Positions 56,087 to 64,000 of a stretch of DNA of 64,000 nt are shown in pieces (positions within the stretch are counted from its first letter, which is position 1; each line of letters starts with the position of its first letter). Source of the DNA: an uncultured Holophagaceae bacterium. Its GTDB lineage: Bacteria > Acidobacteriota > Holophagae > Holophagales > Holophagaceae. Below the pieces are notes generated by a model that made no database searches, was not told where the DNA came from, and saw only the letters and a list, made by a program, of their open reading frames with translations. The translations under genes and the position numbers were made by a program. Location of the stretch: positions 1-64,000 of the forward strand of contig CAIWKE010000021.1 of the NCBI GenBank assembly GCA_903913215.1, read 5' to 3'.

Positions 56087-57226
56087 TCAGCCCTCGGTTT
56101 CAACGAGCAACGCCAGACCCAGGCCCCCGCCGATACCCAGCGTCGCCACGCCCAGGCCGCCGCCCCGCTGGCGGAGCTGGTGGACCAGGGTGCAGACGAT
56201 GCGGGCGCCGCTGGCCCCGATGGGATGGCCCAGGGCCACACCGCCCCCGGCCACGTTGAGGCGCTCGGAGGGGATGTCGAGCTGGCGCTGGCAGACCAGG
56301 AGCTGGGCAGAGAAGGCCTCGTTCAGCTCCCAGAGATCGATGTCGGCCACGGTCAGGCCCTGCTGGTCCAGGAGGCGCCGCACGGCGGGCACTGGGGCCT
56401 CGCCCATGTCCAAGGGGTCGATGCCCACTTCAGACCAGCTGAGGATGCGGGCGAGGGGCTGGGCTTCACCGACCTGGTCCCGGCGGGCCAGGAGCAGGGC
56501 CGTGGCCCCATCGGAAATGGCGGAGGCATTCCCGGCGGTGATCTGGCCATCCGGCCTGAATACCGGCGGCAGCTTGGCCAGGGCTGTCAGGGTCTGATCG
56601 GGCCGGGTGCTCTCGTCGTGGTCAAGCAGGGGATGGTCCAGCAATTCCGCGCGGAAGTCCCCCTTGGCCGCGCGGCGGTGGCTCTCCAAGGCCCAGGCAT
56701 CGGCCTCCAGGCGGGTGATGCCCCGCTTGGCGATCAGCTGCTCGATGGTCTCGCCCATGAGCAGCCCCGTGACCGGGCAGAGGAGGCCGTCCTGATGCAT
56801 GACGTCGGGAACCTGGCGATGGCCCATGCGGAAGCCCCAGCGCAGGCCTGGTAGCAGGTGGGGTGTGTCGGACATGGCTTCGCTGCCCCCGACCAGCACC
56901 GGTTCCGAGCCCAGGGCAAGCCGCTCGGCGCCCAGGATGAGGGCCTGGAGGCTGGACCCGCAGGCCATGTTGATGGTGAAGGCGGGGGTGTCCAGGGCGA
57001 GCCCCCCCTTCAGGGCCAAGGTCCGAGCGGGGTTCATGCCCTGGGTGTGGCTGCGGGCCATGCCCCAGAGCAGGCTGCCGGGGCGGGGCAGGGCGGGGTC
57101 CGCCAGCAGGCCTTCCACGGCGGCCAGGCCCAGGGCTACGGACCCCAGGCCAGCCAAACTGCCGCCATAGCGACCCTGGGGCAGTCGCTGAGCGGCCAGG
57201 ATGAGGAGGTCGCCGGCCCTTTTCAT
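56087..57226 (-). CDS. Thiolase-family protein lacking the second catalytic cysteine
   Basis: A 379-residue thiolase-fold protein. The nucleophile cysteine is present in INMACGSSLQALIL, NEAFSAQL fits the NEAF motif, and the histidine is in GHPIGASGAR. The C-terminal motif, normally with Cys before IGGG, reads VATLGIGGGLGLAL: the base/acid cysteine is glycine (GGT at about 56134). So normal thiolysis or Claisen activity is doubtful; an acyl-transfer or other role is possible. The ATG at 57226 overlaps the SanA-like gene stop by ATGA. It could belong with the Aas-like gene in lipid metabolism. Confidence 0.82.
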   Translation of the reverse strand: MKRAGDLLILAAQRLPQGRYGGSLAGLGSVALGLAAVEGLLADPALPRPGSLLWGMARSHTQGMNPARTLALKGGLALDTPAFTINMACGSSLQALILGAERLALGSEPVLVGGSEAMSDTPHLLPGLRWGFRMGHRQVPDVMHQDGLLCPVTGLLMGETIEQLIAKRGITRLEADAWALESHRRAAKGDFRAELLDHPLLDHDESTRPDQTLTALAKLPPVFRPDGQITAGNASAISDGATALLLARRDQVGEAQPLARILSWSEVGIDPLDMGEAPVPAVRRLLDQQGLTVADIDLWELNEAFSAQLLVCQRQLDIPSERLNVAGGGVALGHPIGASGARIVCTLVHQLRQRGGGLGVATLGIGGGLGLALLVETEG

Positions 57227-57906
57227 GGTGCGGGGGCCCAATCATCGGGGGTGGGCTCCCTGGGACCAAGCCGAGCGTCTGGTGGGAACCAGGCATCCCA
57301 GAGGGCCAGGTGCCGGGCGACGTACTCCCGGGTCCAGATCCGGAGGCGGGCGGGCCAGGGGCGGTCGTCGGTGCGGGCTGGCACTCCCCAAGCCCGAAGG
57401 CCCATCTGGTCCGCCAGGTAGAGGGCCCGCGGAAGGTGGAAGTCAGAGGTCACGATCACCACCTGGTGCTGCCCGAACACGGCCTGGGCCCGGCGCAGGC
57501 TGTCCCAGGTGCGCAGCCCGGCATAGTCACTCACGATGAAAGTGGGGGGCACCCCCTGCTTCACCAGCCAGCGGCGCATGGCCTGGGGTTCGTTGTAGGT
57601 GGGGTGCCGGTTGTCGCCGGAGACCAGGATCCAGCGGATCTTTCCGGCGCGATAGAGGTCCAGGGCGGTGCGGAGCCGGCCTTCCAGGATGGAGGTGGGC
57701 TCTCCGTCCCCATAGACACCAGCGCCCAGCACCAGCACAGGCCCCCCCACCACAGGCAGCCGATCTGCGGGATAGATCTGCTGATGGTGCATGGCGGGGA
57801 ACCTTACCAGGGTCCAGAGCAGATCACCGAAGAGGGCCAGTGCCGGGACCAGGATCAGGGGCCACGGACGCTGCCTGCAGCGATGAAGGAAGGCGGAGAT
57901 CGACAT
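57223..57906 (-). CDS. SanA/YdcF-like DUF218 membrane-anchored protein
   Basis: A 227-residue protein with one N-terminal hydrophobic segment (PLILVPALALFGDLLWTLV) and a DUF218 domain: VLVLGAGVYGDGEPTSILEGRLRTALDLYR, ILVSGDNRHPTYNEP, MRRWLVKQGVP and VTSDFHLPRALYLA. SanA-type proteins are linked to envelope barrier function; the biochemical role is unknown. It is coupled to the thiolase-like gene. Confidence 0.82.
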   Translation of the reverse strand: MSISAFLHRCRQRPWPLILVPALALFGDLLWTLVRFPAMHHQQIYPADRLPVVGGPVLVLGAGVYGDGEPTSILEGRLRTALDLYRAGKIRWILVSGDNRHPTYNEPQAMRRWLVKQGVPPTFIVSDYAGLRTWDSLRRAQAVFGQHQVVIVTSDFHLPRALYLADQMGLRAWGVPARTDDRPWPARLRIWTREYVARHLALWDAWFPPDARLGPREPTPDDWAPAP

Positions 57907-57987
57907 CGTGAGTTAGCATAGACCTTCCGGCCGCTTGGACCCATGGACCTCCGCCAAAATTCAGACTTCCCCAGACGAGACCTCTTG

Positions 57988-60900
57988 ATGAACATGAGCA
58001 ACAGCCCCTCTCCCGCCCCCTTCCGGAGCAAGCTCCAGGGCTCTGCGCGGATCCTGGCTCCTCTGGCCCTTCTCCTGGTGGCCGGTGGCACGGGCTGCTT
58101 CAGGGCCACGGGGCTCAGTCGCCCTGCGGTGGCGGTGGAGGAAATTCCAGCGGTGGGTGGGGACCGGATCGTGGGCCTGAAGGCCACGGCCGGGACCGGC
58201 GATTTCTACATCGGCAATGACGCGGCCGCGCTGGCAGTGGACGGGGCGGTCTTCGGCAACCGGGAGGGCCAGTTCGGTGCCGCCTCGGGTGGCGCCATCC
58301 TGGACGTGGGGAGCATCTCCCTGGACCAGAGCTACCACCGTGTTTCCATGCCCACAGACATGGTCGAGCGCCTGGGCCCCGTGGCCAACCAGGATCCAGA
58401 CTTGCCCCTAGTCTTTGATCACTATTCACCTACCTCCGCGGGCGGTGAGACAGGCGGGGACGTGGTCCTGGCCATGACGGGCTACCTGCTGGACCCCAAG
58501 GGTAAACTGGGCGTGGCCCGGGACACCCAGGGTCGGGTCAGCGGCGTGACCGTCGTCCACAGCATCTCCCAGGGCAACAACCAAAACTATTTCACGATCG
58601 AGACCACGCTCACCAACGCCAGCGGCGCCACCCTCCCCCTGCGGAACCTGGGGGATTACCTTTCCCAGCACGGCGGCGGCCTCCGCTTCAACATTCCGGC
58701 CCGGACGGCCTTTGATGGCACTCCCCTCAGCAACTGGGGCGTGGAGATCCCGGGTTCGGACTTCAACGCTCCACTGACCAGCAGCGTGGTGGCCCCCATG
58801 GTGGGCCTCATGGGTGCAGAGTCCTCGGGCGATACGCTGGACAGCCACTCCTCACTGGGCATCATGCCGCTGGATGTGGACACCTTGTTGGTTACCTCGG
58901 ATCCCCAGCACGCCCTCACGGAACTGCGCCCCACCTTCCCGGCCCGGCTCGTGGTGGGCAGCCCCGCTGTGGCCAGCCTGCCCAGCGGCGCCTCCCTGAT
59001 CTACCGCCGCCGACTCTACGTCCTGGGCGGCTCCAGTATCACCAGCTCCCTTCCGGCCGAGGCCACGGTGGTCTTCAGCGAAATGGCCCAGGCCCGCGGC
59101 ACGCTGCGGAATGAGGATGTGGGCTACTTCTCCTTCACAGCCTTCGGCACTGCGGCACCGGACACCATCCTGGGCACAGCGGTACCCGGCGGCGGCTCCC
59201 TGCAGACGGAGTTCCGCTTCGAGCAGTACACCGGCTCCGCCGCGGATCCGACCACAGACCCTTCCAACTGGCTGCTCCAGCGTGTGGAGTGGCATGAGCC
59301 CATGGATCTCTCTACAGGTGCCACGGCCACGGGCCTCTACCTGCCCGTGGGAACGCCCCAGCGCTACCGGATCATCAGCCGGAACGCCCTGCAGCAGAGT
59401 GCTCCCCTCTACTTCGGCACCAATGCAGCGGACACCACCCGGCCCAACCTCGTGACCCCCCTCCTGCTCTCCAGGACTCAGAACTGGCGCCTGGCCGAGC
59501 CCCTCAGCCCCGAGCGGGACGAGGTGCTGGACACTTCCGGCAACGTGATCAAGAAGAAGCGGACTGTGCACGGCTTCTACGCCCGGCAGCTGGGCACCCT
59601 TGAGGATGCGGGCATGAACCCGCTGCGCATCACCTTCTTCGGGGTGGGCAACCCCGACCCCAGCGTGCAGCGCATGCGAAGGCTCTCCAGCACCTACAGT
59701 CCCGTCTACAAGGCCAAGGCCCCTGTGAACCTCACGGCCGGGAATCTGGGTCAATACCAATACACGGCGGGCAACCAGATCTTCGGCACAGCCTTCGGCT
59801 ATGTGGCCTCTGCGGCCGCCATGTACTTCGCGCCCGGTAACTACCTGGCCTACGCCGCCCGGGGTCCCCTGTCCAACCTGGATACCCTGCCCGTGAAGGC
59901 CTTTGATGGCCAGACGGATGTCTGGCACGAGTTTCTGGTAGCCCCGCCCACCCTGCCCACAGGCTGGACCAGCTTCGACCTGCCCGCCCCCACCCAGACC
60001 ACCACTGGCGGGTTCAACCCCGGCGAGATGCTCAGCTCGGCCCTCTCTGAGGGGGTCGAGATCGTCGCCCGCACTGAGGTGGACCTCCTCACGGATCCCA
60101 CGGCCCTGCGCACGGAGTTCCGCGCGGAGATCGACATTCCCAGTGTGACGGCCCTCCAAAAGGCGCCCATCGGCAACAATCCCTTCATCGTCGGTGCCCG
60201 CAGTTCAAGCCTGTCGGACGGCTTTACCACGGCCCTCTTCATCCCTACACCCACCACGGACCGCAATGGTGGCGCCCGCCCCTCCAAGGGCTGGAACCTC
60301 GCGGACTTCATTGCCCAGTCCGAAGGCAGCTACACCGTCGTGCACCGTCCCCGGGGCCCCCAGGGGCTCTTTACGTTGCGTGGCTTCGACCGCACCGTGG
60401 CCCTGGGCACCGGCACCAATGCCTGGTGGAACCTGACTGGCCCCCTAGCGCTGGGCAAGAAACTCGGCGACTTCGACGCCATCGAGCTGCTGCGGGCCGA
60501 AGGTTGCAATCCGGCGGATCCCACGGCCTGGTATGCGGAATACAGCACCCTGCGGGACGACTGGTTCGCCCTGCTCAAGCAGCAGAAGCCCGGTGCCTTC
60601 ACCAAGGGGCTTGGGCTTTCGGCCGCGACCTTCAGCCTCGATACGCCCGTGGGTCTCTCCAGAACGTACCTGAACATCGGCACCAGCACCACGAACCTCA
60701 CCCAGGACGGCACGGTGCCAGTGCTGACTGCCCTGGCGCCGGTTCTCACCGCCCTCCAGAGTGGCGCGGCCGTGGCCTCCACGGGGCCCCTGGTGTTGGC
60801 CACTGCCAACGGGGTCGGGCCTGGCGGCCTGGTGACGGGCACCAATGCCAGCGTCAGCCTCAGCATCTCCCTTTATGCGCCGGACTGGCTCCCCGTGGAC

Positions 60901-61188
60901 GAGGTGCGGGTGGTCGTGAATGGCGCCGCACCCATCCCTGTTCCCCTGGCGAGCTTTGTCGCTGACGCCACGGATTCCCGGCTGCGGAAGGCCACCTTGA
61001 CCGTGCCTATGCCTGCGGGCAAGGACGCCTGGCTGGTGGTGGAAGCGGGTGTCTCGCGCACCCAGACCGGGCCTTACAAGGTCGGGACGCCCTGGAACAA
61101 GCTCATGCGGGGCATCTATCCCATCGCCATCACCAATCCCATCTTTGTGGATGTGAATGGCGGCGGCTACACTCCTCCTGGACTCTAG
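57988..61188 (+). CDS. Large secreted protein, probable lipoprotein, function unknown
   Basis: About 1066 residues. A signal segment (ILAPLALLLVAGGTGC) ends in a cysteine that could be lipidated, though the lipobox is not ideal. The mature part is rich in Gly, Ser, Thr and Ala with many short beta-like stretches, no cysteine clusters and no recognisable catalytic motif. The last residues (IAITNPIFVDVNGGGYTPPG) resemble the tail of CehA/McbA-like PHP metallohydrolases, but the metal-binding histidines of that group are not seen. A surface binding or structural protein is the safest reading. It is 16 bases ahead of dnaB on the same strand, which is an odd pairing. Confidence 0.75.
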   Translation: MNMSNSPSPAPFRSKLQGSARILAPLALLLVAGGTGCFRATGLSRPAVAVEEIPAVGGDRIVGLKATAGTGDFYIGNDAAALAVDGAVFGNREGQFGAASGGAILDVGSISLDQSYHRVSMPTDMVERLGPVANQDPDLPLVFDHYSPTSAGGETGGDVVLAMTGYLLDPKGKLGVARDTQGRVSGVTVVHSISQGNNQNYFTIETTLTNASGATLPLRNLGDYLSQHGGGLRFNIPARTAFDGTPLSNWGVEIPGSDFNAPLTSSVVAPMVGLMGAESSGDTLDSHSSLGIMPLDVDTLLVTSDPQHALTELRPTFPARLVVGSPAVASLPSGASLIYRRRLYVLGGSSITSSLPAEATVVFSEMAQARGTLRNEDVGYFSFTAFGTAAPDTILGTAVPGGGSLQTEFRFEQYTGSAADPTTDPSNWLLQRVEWHEPMDLSTGATATGLYLPVGTPQRYRIISRNALQQSAPLYFGTNAADTTRPNLVTPLLLSRTQNWRLAEPLSPERDEVLDTSGNVIKKKRTVHGFYARQLGTLEDAGMNPLRITFFGVGNPDPSVQRMRRLSSTYSPVYKAKAPVNLTAGNLGQYQYTAGNQIFGTAFGYVASAAAMYFAPGNYLAYAARGPLSNLDTLPVKAFDGQTDVWHEFLVAPPTLPTGWTSFDLPAPTQTTTGGFNPGEMLSSALSEGVEIVARTEVDLLTDPTALRTEFRAEIDIPSVTALQKAPIGNNPFIVGARSSSLSDGFTTALFIPTPTTDRNGGARPSKGWNLADFIAQSEGSYTVVHRPRGPQGLFTLRGFDRTVALGTGTNAWWNLTGPLALGKKLGDFDAIELLRAEGCNPADPTAWYAEYSTLRDDWFALLKQQKPGAFTKGLGLSAATFSLDTPVGLSRTYLNIGTSTTNLTQDGTVPVLTALAPVLTALQSGAAVASTGPLVLATANGVGPGGLVTGTNASVSLSISLYAPDWLPVDEVRVVVNGAAPIPVPLASFVADATDSRLRKATLTVPMPAGKDAWLVVEAGVSRTQTGPYKVGTPWNKLMRGIYPIAITNPIFVDVNGGGYTPPGL

Positions 61189-61204
61189 AGGGCAGGAGCA
61201 GGCC

Positions 61205-62590
61205 ATGGCGGACTGGCTTCCGGAACGGCTTCCGGAGGATATCGATGCGGAGCGGGCCTTCCTGGCGACCTGCTGTGCCCCGGGCGCGGGCTATGTGGCC
61301 AGCGAGGCGGTCTTCAGCCTGTCGGATGAGGACTTCGTCCACCCGGCCCACCGTGCTGTGTTCAGGGCCCTGCGGACCCTCATCGAGGCCCAGGTGGAGG
61401 TCAGCTCCCTCACGCTGAAGGATGCCCTTGATCAGGACGACAGCCTCAACAAGGTGGGCGGCTATCCCGGACTGGTGGAGTTGCTGGCCGGTGAGGACGT
61501 GGAGCGCCCTCAGGTCCTGGCGGACCTCATCCGGCGCAAGGCCAAGCTTCGCCGCCTGGTGCATCTGGGGGCCGCCCTGGTTCGCCGGGCTGCCGAGGAG
61601 GATGAGGCGCCCGAGGTGCTGGTGGACCAGACCGCCCAGGATCTCTTCCACCTGGCCCAGGGCGACGCCAAGGCCAAAGGGTTGCTCACCATCCAGTCCG
61701 TGGCGAACGATGCGATGGAGCGCCTCGCAGAGCGCATGGAGGGGCGGCTCTCTCCAGGCGTGCGGGTGGGCTTCAGCCGCTTTGACGAACTCACCCAGGG
61801 CTTTCAGCCGGGCAACCTTATCGTGCTGGCAGCGCGGCCGGGCATCGGCAAGACCGCCCTGGCCCTGAACTGGATCCTGCGTGCGGCCCAAGAGCGGGAT
61901 GGCCGACCAGGGCATTGCGGCGCCTTCTTCAGCCTGGAGATGAGCCACGAGGAGGTCTTCATGCGCCTCCTGTCGGCCCAGAGCCAGACCAACATGAAAG
62001 ATCTCCAGACCGGACGGGCCAGCAACCGCCTGGACCACGTGCTCCGCTGCCGCGATGAGCTGGTCCAGACGCCCCTCTTCATCTGTGATCAGGCCTCCAT
62101 CACCGTGCCCCAGATCGCCAACATGGTGGTGAAGCAGGGCACCCAGCACAACCGCAAGGTGGAGTTCGTCATCATCGACTACCTGCAGCTGTTGAGCAGC
62201 CCCGAGAACAGCCGTGGCTCCAAGCAGAACGAGGCCGTGCGCATTGGCGAGATCAGCCGTGGGCTGAAGCTCATGGCGAAGGACTTCGGGATTCCCGTGG
62301 TGGTGCTCTCCCAGCTGAACCGCGAAGTGGAGCACCGCACCGGCGGTCGCCCCCAGCTCAGCGATCTCCGGGACTCCGGCGCCATCGAGCAGGATGCTGA
62401 CATGGTGGCCTTCATCCACCGGAAGATGGTGCCCTCCAGCGCCCAGGACGATAATTCTGAGGACTTGAACACCGCCGAACTCATCGTGGCCAAGCACCGC
62501 AACGGCCCCACAGCCATCATCCCGCTGCACTTCCAGGGTGAGTTTGCGATGTACCGGGAGATGGTGCGGGAGACCTCGTACAACGCATAA
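61205..62590 (+). CDS. dnaB: Replicative DNA helicase DnaB
   Basis: A 461-residue DnaB-type helicase: N-terminal DnaB domain (DIDAERAFLATCC, DFVHPAHRAVFRALRTL), RecA-like domain with Walker A AARPGIGKTALALN, FFSLEMSHEEVFMRLL, Walker B VEFVIIDYLQLL and LSDLRDSGAIEQDADMVAFIHR. It unwinds DNA at the fork. The ATG at 61205 follows AGGAG; the upstream in-frame ATG lies inside the preceding gene. A strong terminator follows. Confidence 0.92.
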   Translation: MADWLPERLPEDIDAERAFLATCCAPGAGYVASEAVFSLSDEDFVHPAHRAVFRALRTLIEAQVEVSSLTLKDALDQDDSLNKVGGYPGLVELLAGEDVERPQVLADLIRRKAKLRRLVHLGAALVRRAAEEDEAPEVLVDQTAQDLFHLAQGDAKAKGLLTIQSVANDAMERLAERMEGRLSPGVRVGFSRFDELTQGFQPGNLIVLAARPGIGKTALALNWILRAAQERDGRPGHCGAFFSLEMSHEEVFMRLLSAQSQTNMKDLQTGRASNRLDHVLRCRDELVQTPLFICDQASITVPQIANMVVKQGTQHNRKVEFVIIDYLQLLSSPENSRGSKQNEAVRIGEISRGLKLMAKDFGIPVVVLSQLNREVEHRTGGRPQLSDLRDSGAIEQDADMVAFIHRKMVPSSAQDDNSEDLNTAELIVAKHRNGPTAIIPLHFQGEFAMYREMVRETSYNA

Positions 62591-62619
62591 AAAAGGGCGG
62601 AAAAGCACCGCCCTTTTTT
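62589..62619. terminator. Bidirectional rho-independent terminator after dnaB
   Basis: AAAAAAGGGCGG (62589-62600), loop AAAAGCA, CCGCCCTTTTTT (62608-62619). Perfect stem flanked by A and T tracts, so it works for dnaB on the plus strand and for the E2 gene on the minus strand. Confidence 0.9.
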
Positions 62620-62634
62620 ATGTGGGAAATCAGA

Positions 62635-62676
62635 TTATTCGAGGCCGAAGCTGGAGTTCTCCAGCTCTTTCTTCTC
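62635..62676 (-). pseudogene. Remnant duplicate of the E2 C-terminus
   Basis: On the minus strand this stretch reads EKKELENSSFGLE followed by TAA, nearly the same as the C-terminus of the adjacent E2 (VKKELENSTFGLE). Nothing upstream of it is coding. It is the tail of a second E2 copy, left by deletion, duplication or recombination. Base differences between the two copies show it is not recent. Confidence 0.75.
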
Positions 62677-62677
62677 G

Positions 62678-62704
62678 GTATCGCCCCAAAAACGGGGGCG
62701 ATAC
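62678..62704. other. Hairpin between E2 gene and its tail remnant
   Basis: GTATCGCCCC (62678-62687) and GGGGCGATAC (62695-62704) form a 10-bp stem with a seven-base loop, in the gap left between the E2 stop and the remnant. No T tract; function unclear. Confidence 0.5.
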
Positions 62705-62745
62705 ACGAGACCTCTCCTCTGGTCGGGTAGAGGGTTCGGGGTTGG

Positions 62746-64000
62746 TCACTCCAACCCGAAGGTCGAATTCTCAAGCTCCTTTTTCACGAAGGCCATGAAT
62801 AAGTCGCCGGTGGCACCATCGATGATCCGATGGTCGAAGCCGAGGCTGCTGAACATCATCTGGCGGATGGCGATGAAGTCCGTGCCATCGGGGCCAGTGA
62901 TGACCACAGGGCGCTTCACGATGGCCCCCACGCCCTGGATGGCGACCTGGGGCTGGTTGATGATGGGCAGGCCGAAAGTGTCGCCGTAGACGCCGGGGTT
63001 GGTGATGGTGAAAGTGCCGCCGCTGACTTCGTCAGGCTTGAGCTGCTTGGTGCGGGCGCGCTCGGCCAGGTCGTTCAAGCTGCGGGCCAGGCCGCCCAGG
63101 TTCATCATGTCGGCGTTCTTCACCACGGGGACGATGAGGCCCCAGTCCAGGCTCACGGCGATGCCCAGGTTGAGGTCCTGCTTGTAGATGATGTTGTCGC
63201 CGTCCACGGAGGCGTTGGCCACGGGGTAGGCGCGCAGGGCCTTGCAGGCGGCCATCATCACGAAGGGCATGAAGCTGAGCTTGGTACCGAACTGGTCCTC
63301 GAAGGCCTTCTTGTGCTTGTTGCGCAGCTGGGCCACATGGGTCATGTCGATCTCGAAGACCGTGTAGACATGGGCCGAGGTTCGCTTGCTGGCCACCATG
63401 CCATCAGCGATGAGCTTGCGCATGCGGGTCATGGGTTCCACTTTCACGCGCTCGCCGGGGGCGAAGGCGGGCAGGGTTGGGGCCGGAGGCACCGAGAGGG
63501 CCGCAGTGAGGCCCAGGGTCGGGGCTGAGGGATCGTGCACGGCGGGGAGGCGGGGGGCGAGGCTGGGGGGCGGCGTCGTTGCCGCCTTGGCCAGGTGGGC
63601 CTCCAGATCCTCCTTGGTGACGCGCCCGGCCTGGCCAGTGCCCTCAATGTGAGCCAGGTCGAGGCCATGCTGCTTGGCCATCTCCCGCACCAGGGGACTA
63701 CTCTTGGTGCGCAGACGGCCCTCCAGGCTGTTGTCGTCCTCCAGCGGGGCTGGGGCCGCTGTGGGAGCTGGGGCCAGGGCCACAACCGGGATGGCGGTCG
63801 GGAGCTGGACCACAGGGGGCACGCTCCCGGCGGGCTTTTCGGAGGCGTCCCCGATGCGCGCCACCACGGTGCCCACGGGCACGGTGAGGTTCACGTCCAC
63901 CAGGATTTCCAGCAGGGTGCCACCGGCCGGGGCCGGAATCTCCGCATCGACCTTGTCTGTACTGATTTCGTAGAGGGTGTCGTCCTTGGCGATGACATCC
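62746..64000 (-). CDS. 2-oxoacid dehydrogenase E2, dihydrolipoamide acyltransferase (5' end outside the window)
   Basis: At least 418 residues; the N-terminus lies beyond position 64000. Visible parts in order: the end of a lipoyl domain with the lipoylated lysine in STDKVDAEIPAP, an Ala/Pro-rich linker, a peripheral subunit-binding domain (SSPLVREMAKQHGLDLAHIEGTGQAGRVTKEDLEAHL), a second linker, and the acyltransferase domain ending LGFDHRIIDGATGDLFMAFVKKELE with catalytic His and Asp. It is the core of a pyruvate, 2-oxoglutarate or branched-chain dehydrogenase complex; which cannot be decided here. Confidence 0.9.
   Translation of the reverse strand, partial: DVIAKDDTLYEISTDKVDAEIPAPAGGTLLEILVDVNLTVPVGTVVARIGDASEKPAGSVPPVVQLPTAIPVVALAPAPTAAPAPLEDDNSLEGRLRTKSSPLVREMAKQHGLDLAHIEGTGQAGRVTKEDLEAHLAKAATTPPPSLAPRLPAVHDPSAPTLGLTAALSVPPAPTLPAFAPGERVKVEPMTRMRKLIADGMVASKRTSAHVYTVFEIDMTHVAQLRNKHKKAFEDQFGTKLSFMPFVMMAACKALRAYPVANASVDGDNIIYKQDLNLGIAVSLDWGLIVPVVKNADMMNLGGLARSLNDLAERARTKQLKPDEVSGGTFTITNPGVYGDTFGLPIINQPQVAIQGVGAIVKRPVVITGPDGTDFIAIRQMMFSSLGFDHRIIDGATGDLFMAFVKKELENSTFGLE

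Overview
This is a GC-rich window from a Gram-negative, probably anaerobic or facultative bacterium. LpxA, FabZ, outer-membrane barrels and a cleaved periplasmic binding protein show the double membrane. MqnA points to menaquinone made by the futalosine route. Overall style suggests Acidobacteriota, class Holophagae (Geothrix/Holophaga-like), but this is inference from gene style only.

Positions 1-35616 form one functional block for anaerobic purine breakdown, almost all on the minus strand. Reading in the direction of transcription from 33269 it holds: a BMP-type nucleoside/nucleobase ABC transporter (four genes); a selenium-dependent molybdenum hydroxylase with its maturation and selenium-supply genes (XdhC-family chaperone, YqeC, YqeB, cysteine desulfurase, SelD, DUF3343, YedF), nearly all overlapping; two three-subunit xanthine dehydrogenase-type hydroxylases (xdhA-xdhB-xdhC, then Mo-FeS-FAD); carbamate kinase; a second single-chain hydroxylase; a YgeY-like M20 hydrolase; YgfK; a Tsx-like nucleoside channel; a threonine synthase-like PLP enzyme; a dihydropyrimidinase-type amidohydrolase; and the start of ygeW, cut by the window edge. 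Guanine deaminase is divergent at 33735 and 8-oxoguanine deaminase converges on it. Together these could import purine nucleosides or bases, deaminate guanine-type rings, hydroxylate or reduce the ring system with Mo/Se enzymes, open it, and recover ATP from carbamoyl phosphate. The logic is that of the E. coli ygeW-ygeX-ygeY-hyuA/ygfK-ssnA-xdhD region, with the lyase slot filled by a different PLP enzyme.

Positions 35617-43863 are mixed: an OprO/P-like porin with a CRP/FNR-like site, a two-CBS protein, a POT/MFS transporter, a frameshifted S9 peptidase, a PepQ-like prolidase and MqnA. Positions 43898-46644 are an alkylation-repair run of three O6-alkylguanine transferase homologues (one lacking the acceptor cysteine) plus an AraC-AlkA fusion. 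The rest is mostly housekeeping: RNA methyltransferase, GAF/HD-GYP phosphodiesterase, fabZ-lpxA-era, carbonic anhydrase, MacB-type ATPase, acyltransferase/acyl-activating fusion, an odd thiolase, a SanA-like protein, a large secreted protein, dnaB, and a 2-oxoacid dehydrogenase E2 that runs off the right edge.

No rRNA, tRNA, CRISPR array, insertion sequence or prophage was seen. Regulatory signals are AT-rich islands in the few long gaps, several inverted repeats, and hairpins, the best of which are described below.
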